From assembly GCA_017512805.1 (NCBI GenBank), contig JAFWES010000039.1:1-64000 (forward strand): a DNA stretch of 64,000 nt. Direction: 5' to 3'. The first letter of the stretch is position 1, and every line of letters starts with the position of its first letter. This document shows positions 17,559-25,418 of this stretch, one piece after another. Both the position numbers and the translations under genes were made by a program. The notes under the pieces were generated by a model. That model worked only from the letters and a program-made list of their open reading frames with translations. It made no database searches and had not been told where the DNA came from. The DNA is from Clostridia bacterium (GTDB lineage: Bacteria > Bacillota > Clostridia > Christensenellales > Aristaeellaceae).

Positions 17559-18725
17559 TCACAGGGTATGGACGGTGATTTCCGTCAGCACGGTATTTTC
17601 GTATCTCAGCAGCAGTTCCGTTTCCCGGCCGCTGAGCGTATCGGTGACATACCGCAGGATCATTTCATCCCCGTTGCCGTACTCCGCCAGGCCGTAGGGC
17701 GCGACGCCCTCCCGGCCGTAAAGCACCTCCCGGGTTCCGTCCTCATTGATCTCGCCCTCTCCGTTGCGGAAGCGCTGCAGATCCTCGTGAAACAGATCCC
17801 CCAGCCGGACCGCCCGGGGCCCCTCCAGATCCGGGCTCAGAATGGTATAGCTGATCAGCTCCGCCTCCCGGCCCCGCTCATCGCAGGTGAACACGGCGGA
17901 AAACCCCTCCCCGTCCACCCGACGCAGCCAGGTTCCGTCATCGTTGTCGATCAGCACATCCTCCACGTTGTCGCCGAAGATTTCCGGCACCGCGGTCTGA
18001 TAGCTGAGGGCGGAAAAATCCAGATCCGATTCCTGAAACATGTCCAGGGTGGAACCGTCCAGGCTCTGACGAACCCGGCTGTACCGTTTTTCGCCCCCGA
18101 GGGCCGTAAGCTCCTCGTACAGGGCCGAAAGGCTCTCCGCATCCTGCCGGGTTTCCATGCCCTCCATCCGGATGGCGTCCACCCCGTCCCCGCTGATCTG
18201 CAGGCTCATGGCCAGGCGCTTTCCGCCGGCGGGATCCGCCGCCCCGTACTCCATGGCCCGGATGCGCTGCCCGTCCCGCTCCACGAGCCCATAGGCATAT
18301 CCGGTCTCCATATCCCCCGTCAGGTACAGCAGCGCCCTTTGATACGTGCCGTCCATCCGGGGATTATCGCAGGGGATGGCTTCCATAATCCGGTTAACCT
18401 CCCAGTCGATGGCAATCCCCCGCACGGCGGGAACCTGTTCATCCATCACCAGGAAAGCGTCGACGCGGGTGCTCTCCGCCATTTCCCCCCGGTCCGCGTA
18501 AACGACGCCGAAATCAAACTGCAGGCCGATCCCATCCTCGCTTTCCGCGTCCTCCGCCGCGGGATCGTTCAGCACCATCCGGGTCATGGCCAACTCCCGG
18601 ACCGTCCGGCCAAAGTCTTCCAGCTCGGCCATCGTCACCGGCCGGGTCTCCCCCGCCGCGGCCCCGCCCCAAAGCAGCGCCGCAAGTCCCGCGAGCAGTA
18701 TCACCTTCATGACCTTCCGCATCAT
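17559..18725 (-). CDS. secreted protein of unknown function
   Basis: A 388-residue exported protein I do not recognise. After a signal peptide (about 1-25, LLAGLAALLWGGAAAGE) the mature chain is acidic with no cysteine cluster or repeat. It has alternating beta strands, including YAYGLVERDGQRIRAMEYG and SFSAVFTCDERGREAELISY-type hairpins (the latter as GFSAVFTCDERG). It is divergent from, and shares a promoter region with, the Pro/Thr-rich surface protein gene at 18919, so the two may be co-expressed. AAGGAAGGG precedes the ATG at 18725. The 142 bases to the next gene downstream contain G+C-rich hairpins but no clear terminator. Confidence 0.75.
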   Translation of the reverse strand: MMRKVMKVILLAGLAALLWGGAAAGETRPVTMAELEDFGRTVRELAMTRMVLNDPAAEDAESEDGIGLQFDFGVVYADRGEMAESTRVDAFLVMDEQVPAVRGIAIDWEVNRIMEAIPCDNPRMDGTYQRALLYLTGDMETGYAYGLVERDGQRIRAMEYGAADPAGGKRLAMSLQISGDGVDAIRMEGMETRQDAESLSALYEELTALGGEKRYSRVRQSLDGSTLDMFQESDLDFSALSYQTAVPEIFGDNVEDVLIDNDDGTWLRRVDGEGFSAVFTCDERGREAELISYTILSPDLEGPRAVRLGDLFHEDLQRFRNGEGEINEDGTREVLYGREGVAPYGLAEYGNGDEMILRYVTDTLSGRETELLLRYENTVLTEITVHTL

Positions 18726-18772
18726 ATCGGTTCCCTTCCTTCCCCGTTTCGCGGCATCTTTGCCGCCCAAAA

Positions 18773-18793
18773 CACAACCTTTTGTGGTTGTGC
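18773..18793 (-). promoter_or_regulatory. hairpin at the 5' end of the 18725 transcript
   Basis: On the minus strand CACAACC and GGTTGTG form a stem starting within a few bases of the expected transcription start, followed by TTTT. It could stabilise the mRNA or act as a small attenuator. Confidence 0.45.
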
Positions 18794-18796
18794 TCC

Positions 18797-18848
18797 AGTA
18801 TAACACGTTGAAATAGCGGTTGCAACTTTCCCCCGGAGCTTCTATAAT
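18797..18848. promoter_or_regulatory. divergent promoters sharing one palindromic -35 hexamer
   Basis: The self-complementary hexamer TTGCAA (18820-18825) is 17 bases from TATAAT (18843-18848) on the plus strand and exactly 17 bases from TATACT (18797-18802) on the minus strand. The plus promoter would serve the gene at 18919 and the minus promoter the gene ending at 17559. One RNA polymerase at a time could occupy the shared -35. Confidence 0.75.
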
Positions 18849-18918
18849 AGGCGTAACAAAAAAGAGCTGTGCGGCCCGGCCGCCACGGCGGATCAAAAAA
18901 ACAGGAAGGGGCCTGCAT

Positions 18919-20316
18919 ATGCGTAAACGGCTGTTGTTTTGGATTCTGATTCTGTCCATGTTTCCTCTCTGGGCTGCTCTGGCCTTTCATGAGCATACGG
19001 ATATTGACGGCGCCCCGACCATGAATTCCGGCTACCGGGCCCCCACCTATACGGAAGACGGCTACACCGGAGATGAGGTCTGTTCCGTCTGCGGAGAGGT
19101 GGTGGAGCGCGGCTCCGTCATTCCGGCCCTTCAATCCCCCACTCCGCCGACCGCCGATCCGACGGCGGCTCCAACCGCGGCGCCCACGGCCCCTCCGACA
19201 AGCGCCCCGACTACGGCTCCGACGGCTGCCCCCACCACAAGCGCTCCGACGACTGCCCCCACGGCCGCTCCGACAGCCGCTCCGACCGCGGCGCCCACAG
19301 TGGCTCCGACGGGGACCCCCGTGCCCACGGCGGTTCCCACCGCTGTGCCGACTTCAGCGCCCACCGTGCCGCCGGTCACGAACAGCCCGGCTCCGGCCCC
19401 CACCGAGGTGCCTTCCTGGCTGACCACCCCGACCCCCGTCCCGACCCAGGGCCCCACCGAGGTGCCTTATTGGCTGACCACCCCGACCCCCGTCCCGACC
19501 CAGGGCCCCACCGAGCTGCCTTCCTGGCTGACGACCCCGACTCCCGTCCCGACCCAGGCGTCCCCCACGGAAACGCCCTTCTGGCTGCCCTTTCTGCTGA
19601 CGACGCCGACCCCCGTCCCCACCCCGGTGCTCCCCACGGAAACCCCTTTCTGGCTGCCCTTTTTGCTGACGACGCCGACCCCCGTTCCGACCCCGGTGCC
19701 TCCCACGGAGACCCCCTTCTGGCTGCCCTACTGGCTGATGACGCCGACGCCCGTCCCGTCTTCCACCCCGGTTCCGACCCCGGTGGCCCCCACGGAACCC
19801 CCCACGCAGGCGCCCTCCTGGCTGACGACGCCGACCCCCGCCGTTTCTTCTACCCCGGTTCCGACCCCGGTGCCGACCTCGGCGCCCACAACGGTCCCCA
19901 CCCCATCCCCCGTCCCCATAACGGTTCCGCCGCTGGGAGAGGATGACGGCTGGATGTTCTGGGTAACCCCGATCCCCGGCAAAGTGCCCACGCCGACCCC
20001 CGGTGCGGCTCCCACGGATGTTCCGCCCCTCGTCACGGCCCCGCCGCAGATCACCCCCACCGTGATCCCGACGGTCTTCCCCTACGATCCCTCCGGCAGC
20101 GGCGGCTCCTCCTTCCTGATCACTCCGCAGCCGGATCTGAACCAGGATCCTATCGTCCAGCAGTACCTGTGGGACGCGTCTTTCCCGGCTGACTGGCCAT
20201 TCTACGGCGGATCCGCCGGATACAGCTACAGCTCTTCTTCCGGGATCCTCGGGCGGCTCCTCCGGATCCCGGAGCTCCTCCTCCTCCGGCGCCTCCGTCA
20301 CATACAGCGGCCGTGA
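18919..20316 (+). CDS. Pro/Thr-rich repeat surface protein, probably frameshifted at the 3' end
   Basis: A 465-residue secreted protein. Residues 1-20 are a signal peptide (LLFWILILSMFPLWAALA). Next comes a short domain ending CSVCGEVVERG, a zinc-ribbon-like motif found in many clostridial surface proteins. Residues ~75-165 are PTAAPT-type low complexity. About 165-340 consist of seven copies of a TExPxWL..TTPTPVP unit, and a Gly/Ser segment follows. As read, the frame ends in an odd Leu/Arg-rich tail. Removing one G from GGG at 20242-20244 instead continues as Ser/Gly-rich sequence for ~75 residues to a stop at 20473, just before the terminator. It probably forms an extended stalk at the surface. 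AGGAAGGGG precedes the ATG. Confidence 0.8.
   Translation: MRKRLLFWILILSMFPLWAALAFHEHTDIDGAPTMNSGYRAPTYTEDGYTGDEVCSVCGEVVERGSVIPALQSPTPPTADPTAAPTAAPTAPPTSAPTTAPTAAPTTSAPTTAPTAAPTAAPTAAPTVAPTGTPVPTAVPTAVPTSAPTVPPVTNSPAPAPTEVPSWLTTPTPVPTQGPTEVPYWLTTPTPVPTQGPTELPSWLTTPTPVPTQASPTETPFWLPFLLTTPTPVPTPVLPTETPFWLPFLLTTPTPVPTPVPPTETPFWLPYWLMTPTPVPSSTPVPTPVAPTEPPTQAPSWLTTPTPAVSSTPVPTPVPTSAPTTVPTPSPVPITVPPLGEDDGWMFWVTPIPGKVPTPTPGAAPTDVPPLVTAPPQITPTVIPTVFPYDPSGSGGSSFLITPQPDLNQDPIVQQYLWDASFPADWPFYGGSAGYSYSSSSGILGRLLRIPELLLLRRLRHIQRP
19400..19860. repeat. 54-72-base tandem repeats coding the TTPTPVP units
   Basis: Repeats built on ACCCCGACCCCCGTCCCGAC and CTGGCTGAC, seven in number, with length variants that insert an extra hydrophobic WLPFLL block. 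They stay in frame throughout. Confidence 0.85.
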
Positions 20317-20484
20317 TTTATCCCGCTATCCGATCTTTTCCTCTCGCTTCCCCTGGCGTCGTCTCTTCATGCGGCCGCAAAGCGATATCTTCCTGCCCCT
20401 GGCGGGGGATCTCATCTGGCCCCGGGAGGACGCTTCCTCTCCCCTGATGACGCTGATGCTCCCGGGAACCTAAACGCCGCCCAC

Positions 20485-20518
20485 GCAAAAAACCCGCCCC
20501 GAAAGGCGGGTTTTTTGC
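20485..20518. terminator. bidirectional intrinsic terminator
   Basis: GCAAAAAACCCGCC and GGCGGGTTTTTTGC are perfect complements around CCGAAA (20485-20518). T runs follow the stem on both strands. Its position 12 bases after the +1-frame stop at 20473 supports that stop as the natural end of the surface-protein gene. Confidence 0.95.
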
Positions 20519-20530
20519 ATTCGAAAGGAA

Positions 20531-20900
20531 CTGTTTCATTCTGCAAGCGCAGCGCTGAGGTGTTTTCCTCCGGGGGCCTTGAGTCTCGCCGGTTCTTAGC
20601 GATTGGCTAACGAAGCGACCGTCTGCCCTGTGGGCAGTTCGCCGAAGGCGAAAGGAAGCTGAGTTAGTTAGCGCGAAAGGGAGTTCAGAGCCCGCCCCAA
20701 GGGCTCTGAACGACCATTGAGCGAACGGAGAGGCGAATGCCGAAGACAGAGCTTAGAACCGCTGCGTAAGCGAACGGAGCCGAGAGGTTTCGAACGCCCG
20801 GAAAACTGTCCGGTGGACAGTTTTCAGTGAGAAACGGGCGGCAGCCCCGAGCAGGTCCCCCGGAGGGGAATACCTCAGTGCGGAGCGATTGTATACTTGC
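20531..20900. repeat. full-length (~370-base) hairpin-rich intergenic repeat element
   Basis: The whole gap between the terminator and the esterase gene holds one structured element. Its ends are inverted copies: GCGCTGAGG..CTCCGGGGGCC on the left, and the complement of GGTCCCCCGGAGGGG..CCTCAGTGCGGAGCG on the right. Inside are CTGCCC/GGGCAG, TTCGCC-GAA-GGCGAA, GTTCAGAGCCC/GGGCTCTGAAC (20684-20712) and GAAAACTGTCC-GGT-GGACAGTTTTC inside CGCCCG/CGGGCG, plus repeated GCGAACGGAG linkers. It has no convincing reading frame. A deleted version lies at 29386, and single ends lie at 14021, 36188, 50208 and other sites. It looks like a MITE-like element or a large structured RNA. Confidence 0.75.
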
Positions 20901-20902
20901 AT

Positions 20903-22408
20903 TTAGAAAAGGAAAGGCTCCAGCGGCAGCCCGTTGGCGCCGAACAGGTTGACGGCGCCGTAATCCGTCCAGGCGTACCGGCAGTGCAGCGGATGGGACA
21001 CCCCCGCCGCCGTCAGATGCAGCACGGGCCCCTCCAGCATGGCCCGGGCGGGACGGAACACCCCGTCCGCTCCCGCCAGCTCCAGAAAGGCGGGCTCTTT
21101 CCCGTCCCGGCTCATCAGGGCCTGATCCGTCTTCAGGGTCATCATGCTGCCCTCGATCCGCCGGCCGGTGACCCGGGGCGCTTCGGCGCTGTCCGTTTCC
21201 CCGTATACCACCCGCTTCGCCAGCTCGAAAAGCCGCTCCCCCACCACCCGTTTGTTGGTGGGATGAATGTTGTCGAACTCTCCCTGATCCAGCAGGCACA
21301 CCATACCCGTGTTCCTCATGCGGTCCCTGACCCGGCTCTGGCACAGGCGCAGAGCCGGCCAGGTCCTGCTGTCCTCCGCCCCCTTCGCGATCCACATGGG
21401 CAGCTGCACAAACAGGAAGGGCAGCTCCTCCTCCTCGAAGGCGGCGCGCCACCGGTCGATGAGGGACATCATCAGCGTGTCGTATTTCTCCGTCCGCCAG
21501 GTGTCCTCTTCCCCCTGATAGTATAGCACGCCCGTCAGGGCCAGCGGCGTCAGCGGCGCGATCATGGTATCATACAGTCCCGCCGGCCGGTAAGGGGAGG
21601 CCGGCCCCTTCGGCGGATCCCAGGGGCATTCCCCGATCTCCGCCACCATATCCTCCCAGGCGCCGCCGGGATGGGCCGCCTTCCATTCCGCCATGTCCGC
21701 GTTCCATTGGTCCAGGTTGTGCCGGAAAACGGATTCCTTCTTCAGGAAATCCTCCATCGTGATTCCCTTCGTTTCCTCTGCGTATTCCCGCAGGTACCGG
21801 GCGCCTTCCCCCGTGCGTTCCAGCCATGCCGCGTCCATCCAGCATGTCACGGACGTCCCGCCCAGATAGCTGTCGATGATCCCCACGGGCACGTTTTTTT
21901 CCCGCTGCAGCTTCATGGCGAAGAAATAGGCGGCGGCGCTCATGTCCTTTCCCCGGCCCGGGCCGATGGCTTCCCATCGGGCGTTTTGCCAGGCGGCGGT
22001 TCGCTCTTCCCCGAAAAAGCCGAATTTGGGTACGTTGAAGTACCGCACCAGGGGATTCACATGTCCGGCGATCAGCGTCTGGCCTTCGTCCGCGTTCTGC
22101 AGCTCCAGCTCCATGTTGCTCTGCCCCCCGGCCAGAAAAACCTCCCCCACGCAGATATCTAGGGCCGTAAAGGCCTCCCCGCCTCCGGCAATGACCAGCC
22201 GGCATCCGACGGCGGCCTCCTGGGGCGGCAGGATCACCAGAAACCTTCCGTTCCGGGTCTCCCCTTCCCCCCGGGCCATGAGGACGCCCTTGGGGCCCAA
22301 AAGCTCACACCGGACCAGGGTTCCTTCCTCCGCTTCCCCGAAGATACGGATCTCCTTCCTCCGGCACAGCACCGCCCCGTCCGAGAAAACAGGCGAAATC
22401 TTCATCAT
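20903..22408 (-). CDS. SASA-family carbohydrate esterase (sialate O-acetylesterase-like)
   Basis: A 501-residue SGNH-type esterase likely to remove O-acetyl groups from sugars. The catalytic serine is in GGQSNMELE (S97 from the ATG at 22408), an oxyanion segment is YLGGTSVTCW, YYQGEEDT matches the family's third block, and FDNIHPTNKRVVGERL carries the Asp/His pair of the triad. The first ~85 residues form a beta domain before the esterase. No signal peptide, so it acts inside the cell, probably on imported acetylated xylo- or mannooligosaccharides given the neighbouring GH120 and GH130 genes. The second ATG (22405) is equally possible. Confidence 0.88.
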   Translation of the reverse strand: MMKISPVFSDGAVLCRRKEIRIFGEAEEGTLVRCELLGPKGVLMARGEGETRNGRFLVILPPQEAAVGCRLVIAGGGEAFTALDICVGEVFLAGGQSNMELELQNADEGQTLIAGHVNPLVRYFNVPKFGFFGEERTAAWQNARWEAIGPGRGKDMSAAAYFFAMKLQREKNVPVGIIDSYLGGTSVTCWMDAAWLERTGEGARYLREYAEETKGITMEDFLKKESVFRHNLDQWNADMAEWKAAHPGGAWEDMVAEIGECPWDPPKGPASPYRPAGLYDTMIAPLTPLALTGVLYYQGEEDTWRTEKYDTLMMSLIDRWRAAFEEEELPFLFVQLPMWIAKGAEDSRTWPALRLCQSRVRDRMRNTGMVCLLDQGEFDNIHPTNKRVVGERLFELAKRVVYGETDSAEAPRVTGRRIEGSMMTLKTDQALMSRDGKEPAFLELAGADGVFRPARAMLEGPVLHLTAAGVSHPLHCRYAWTDYGAVNLFGANGLPLEPFLF

Positions 22409-22437
22409 GGTCTTCCATTCTCCTCCCTCAACCGAGT

Positions 22438-23202
22438 TTAGCTTCTGACTTCCCATTGTGTCAGCATTTCCCGCATCCAGGCGTACACATCCATGCCATA
22501 GACCCGGCGCAGGTTGTCCGGCGTCAGCACCTGGTCGACGGGCGCCTGGGCCACGCGTTTTCCGTGGTCCAGCAGCAGCGCGTGGGTCCCGTACTTCCGG
22601 GCCAGGCTCAGGTCGTGCACCACCGACAGAACTGCCCGGCCCGGCGTCTTCAGCCAGTCCCGGATCAGGGAAAAGATCTGCTGCTGATACTTCAGATCCA
22701 GGTGGTTCACCGGTTCGTCCAGAATCAGGACCTGCGGGTTCTGGGCGAAAACCTGGGCCAGAAAGGTCCGCTGGGTTTCTCCCCCGGACAGGGTCAGCAT
22801 GCTGGCCCCCGCCAGGGACGTCATCCCGGTCATGGCCAGGGCCTGCGCGATCCGCGCCTCCCCGTCCTCATCCTTTCCGGAAAGGAAGCCGGGCCGGTAG
22901 GCATAGCGGCCCAGGCCCACCACTTCCTCCACCGTGTACGCGTATCCCACGCTGTTCCGCTGGGAAAGCACGCCCACGCGCCGGGCCCGCTCCGCCGGCT
23001 TCAGCCCCTGGATATCCCGCCCCTCCCACAGAATCTCCCCCGTATACCGCACCCCTCCGGCGATGGCCTCGATCAGGGTGGATTTTCCCGCCCCGTTGGG
23101 CCCCACCAGCATCAGCCACTGCCCCTCCGCCAGGTCAAAGGACAGGTTCTCCAGGGCGGTGAACGCCCCGTACCGGACGGTCACGCGGTTTCCCTTCAGC
23201 AT
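22438..23202 (-). CDS. iron-complex/cobalamin-type ABC transporter, ATP-binding protein
   Basis: A 254-residue ATPase of the FecE/BtuD class. Walker A GPNGAGKST (34-42), signature LSGGETQR (138-145), Walker B LILDEP (159-164) and H-loop VVHDLSLA are intact. It starts five bases after the permease stop, so the two are co-translated. The same strand has a much longer open frame upstream, but that part is only an alternative reading of the permease. AGGTGA lies before the ATG. Confidence 0.94.
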   Translation of the reverse strand: MLKGNRVTVRYGAFTALENLSFDLAEGQWLMLVGPNGAGKSTLIEAIAGGVRYTGEILWEGRDIQGLKPAERARRVGVLSQRNSVGYAYTVEEVVGLGRYAYRPGFLSGKDEDGEARIAQALAMTGMTSLAGASMLTLSGGETQRTFLAQVFAQNPQVLILDEPVNHLDLKYQQQIFSLIRDWLKTPGRAVLSVVHDLSLARKYGTHALLLDHGKRVAQAPVDQVLTPDNLRRVYGMDVYAWMREMLTQWEVRS

Positions 23203-23207
23203 TCCGG

Positions 23208-24251
23208 TCACCTGCCCTTTCCCGTGCGGTAAAAGATGACGATAAACGCGGCCGCCCCCACCAGCGAGGTCACCACGCCGATGGACAGCTCGATGGGCCG
23301 GAGGATCGTCCGGGCCGTCAGATCCGCCAGCAGCAGGAAGATGGCCCCGGAAAACAGGGACGCCGGAAGCAGCCGTCGGTGGTTGGGTCCCACCAGCATC
23401 CGGGCGATATGGGGCATCACCAGCCCAACGAAGCTGACCGTGCCGGAAACGGAGACGCAAACCCCGATCAGCACCGATACGGTAATCAGGATCGTCAGCT
23501 TCACCCGCCGGACGTTGACGCCGATATGCCGGGCGTTGTCCTCCCCGATGGCAAAGGCGTTCAGCTCGTTGCGGCAGTGAAAGATCACCCCTCCGCAGCA
23601 AACCAGCGTCACGCCCAGCAGCTTCGCCTGATCGTAATTCGTGCCGGAAAAGGATCCCAGGGTCCAGAAGGCCAGGGACCGCGTATGGTCGCTGGCAAAG
23701 GTCACGACCAGGGAGATCAGCGCGGAAAGAAACATGGTAAAGATCACCCCGATCAGGATGATGCTGCTGGTCGCCAGGGACCGGTCCAGGGCGTAGGCCA
23801 GGCTCAGGATCAGCACCAGGGACCCGAAGGCAAAGGCCATCGCGCTGACGGTGACGCCCCCGTAACGGGATCCCGGCAGGGTAAACCCGGCGGCCATGGC
23901 CAGCACCGCCCCCAGCGCCGCTCCGGAGGAAACCCCCATGGTGGACCCGTCCGCCAGCGGATTGCGGAGCAGGCCCTGCATGGCGGCCCCGCAAAGGGAC
24001 AGGGATGCCCCCGACAGGGCGACGCAAAGCACCCGGGGCAGCCGCACGTTCAGGATGATGTTTTTCGGGATCTGCGCCGGGACGGGCAGGCCCCGGATCC
24101 CGTTCCACACGGCGGTCACTGTATCGGAAAAGGAGATCCGTACGCTGCCCACGCTCACGCAGAGGATCATGGTCAGAATCAGGCAGATTCCCAGCATCCC
24201 ATAGGTCAGCGGGGAGAACCTCTCCCGTTTCAGGATTCTCGCATCTTTCAT
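23208..24251 (-). CDS. iron-complex/cobalamin-type ABC transporter, permease (FecCD family)
   Basis: A 347-residue membrane protein with the ten-helix FecCD/BtuC fold. Recognisable blocks are RLPRVLCVALSGASLSLCGAAMQGLLRNPLA (residues ~70-100), GVSSGAALGA and, near the C-terminus, FVGLVMPHIARMLVGPNHRRLLP, the segment that contacts the ATPase. It imports iron-siderophore, haem or corrinoid bound by the protein encoded at 24402. The gap to that gene (150 bases) is filled with G+C-rich hairpins. Confidence 0.94.
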   Translation of the reverse strand: MKDARILKRERFSPLTYGMLGICLILTMILCVSVGSVRISFSDTVTAVWNGIRGLPVPAQIPKNIILNVRLPRVLCVALSGASLSLCGAAMQGLLRNPLADGSTMGVSSGAALGAVLAMAAGFTLPGSRYGGVTVSAMAFAFGSLVLILSLAYALDRSLATSSIILIGVIFTMFLSALISLVVTFASDHTRSLAFWTLGSFSGTNYDQAKLLGVTLVCCGGVIFHCRNELNAFAIGEDNARHIGVNVRRVKLTILITVSVLIGVCVSVSGTVSFVGLVMPHIARMLVGPNHRRLLPASLFSGAIFLLLADLTARTILRPIELSIGVVTSLVGAAAFIVIFYRTGKGR

Positions 24252-24272
24252 CTCGGCCTCTTTCTTCTGAAA

Positions 24273-24302
24273 GCGGGGAGCCGGAGATGCGCCGGCTCCC
24301 CG
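24273..24302 (-). terminator. hairpin between binding-protein and permease genes
   Basis: GCGGGGAGCCGG and CCGGCTCCCCGC pair, followed on the minus strand by TTTCAG. A second stem, CCGCGGCGG/CCGCCGCGG, lies at ~24319-24342. The arrangement parallels the amino acid ABC operon and may set binding-protein excess. Confidence 0.5.
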
Positions 24303-24401
24303 CGAAACGGGTGATCCCCGCGGCGGAAACAACCGCCGCGGCCTTTGGGTCCGCGGGCGCAAACCCCGCGGCCCAACCGCCGGCCCCTGCCGGCCCGTGG
24401 G

Positions 24402-25325
24402 TTACGCGGCGGGGACTTCCTCCTCCGCGGTTTCGGTTATAAAGGTATACAGCTCCACGGCCGCGTCCTTCAGCCGGGGGCCGGGGCGGGACAGGGTGTT
24501 GGAATCGGACGCGTTGAACACCGCGCCGTTCTTGACCGCCTTCATGTCCTGCCAGCCCTCCCGGCTCATAATTTCCTCCACCGGGGTGGGGCCTTCGCCG
24601 TAATACATGGTGATGGTCACGATGTAGTCCGGATCCCGCTCAATGACCTGCTCCTCGCTGATGGCGGCCCAGTCGGTCACATCGGCGAAGGCGTTCGTCA
24701 GGCCGCAGATGCCCGCCAGTTCATCCATGAAGGTGCCGCTGCCCGCGGTCCACAGCCCCCACTGCAGCGGGGAAACCTCAAAATACACGGTCTTTCCTTC
24801 GTCGGCGGATTTTGCCTTGATCTCCGCGAAGGTGTTCTGCATGTCGGCCACGATGGCTTCGGCCTCTTCGTCCCTGCCCATCAGGGTGCCGAACATGCGG
24901 ATGGCGTAGTACACACCCTCGATGTCCGCCGCCTTGCTGACCACCACCCGGACCCCGTTTTCTTCCAGCTGGTTCACCTGCTCCTCGCTCTGCGCCATGT
25001 CGCTCATGAACACCACCTGGGGATTGAGCGCCAGGATCTCCTCGATATTGGTTTCGCTGCCGGACTGCACCACCGGCAGCCCCGCGATGGACGCCGGATA
25101 GTCACAGTACTGGCCCACCCCCACCAGGGCTTCCTCGCAGCCCAGGGCGCAGAGGATCTCGCAGTCCGCGGGCTGCAGCGCCACCACCCGGGTGGCCGGT
25201 TCCTCCAGGGTGATCTCCCGCCCGTGCATATCCGTCACGGTCAGGGCAGCCTCCCCCGCCAGGGCGGGCAGGCACGCGGCCAGCATCATCGCGGCCAGAA
25301 AAAGGGAAACGGTTTTCATGGTCAT
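24402..25325 (-). CDS. iron-complex/cobalamin-type ABC transporter, substrate-binding protein
   Basis: A 307-residue solute-binding protein of the BtuF/FepB fold. The start (FLAAMMLAACLPALAGE) can be read as a lipobox LAAC or as a signal peptidase I site after ALA; a lipoprotein is usual for the family. The mature part begins TVTDMHGREITLEEPATRVVAL, with VGVGQY, NIEEILALNPQVVFM and a C-terminal RPGPRLKDAAVELYTF, the class signature. Ligand could be ferric siderophore, haem or corrinoid. No cobalamin riboswitch or Fur-type box is visible in the 93 bases upstream, so the gene may be read through from the GH120 gene. Confidence 0.9.
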   Translation of the reverse strand: MTMKTVSLFLAAMMLAACLPALAGEAALTVTDMHGREITLEEPATRVVALQPADCEILCALGCEEALVGVGQYCDYPASIAGLPVVQSGSETNIEEILALNPQVVFMSDMAQSEEQVNQLEENGVRVVVSKAADIEGVYYAIRMFGTLMGRDEEAEAIVADMQNTFAEIKAKSADEGKTVYFEVSPLQWGLWTAGSGTFMDELAGICGLTNAFADVTDWAAISEEQVIERDPDYIVTITMYYGEGPTPVEEIMSREGWQDMKAVKNGAVFNASDSNTLSRPGPRLKDAAVELYTFITETAEEEVPAA

Positions 25326-25418
25326 TTTCTTTCTCCTCTTTGCGGCGAGCTTTTGCCGCAGTATTCTGACTTCCTTTCCCCCGCTGGGCGGGGGACAGGC
25401 TTTTGTCTCCAAAATGAA

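Noticed and set aside
22438-24108. A 556-codon minus-strand frame that looks like one large ABC protein
   Set aside because: Only its last 254 codons are the ATPase. The first part is an alternative reading of the permease gene, which is correct in the other frame.
25326-25418. Cobalamin riboswitch upstream of the BtuF-like gene
   Set aside because: The 93-base gap is too short for the ~200-base aptamer and lacks a recognisable B12 box.
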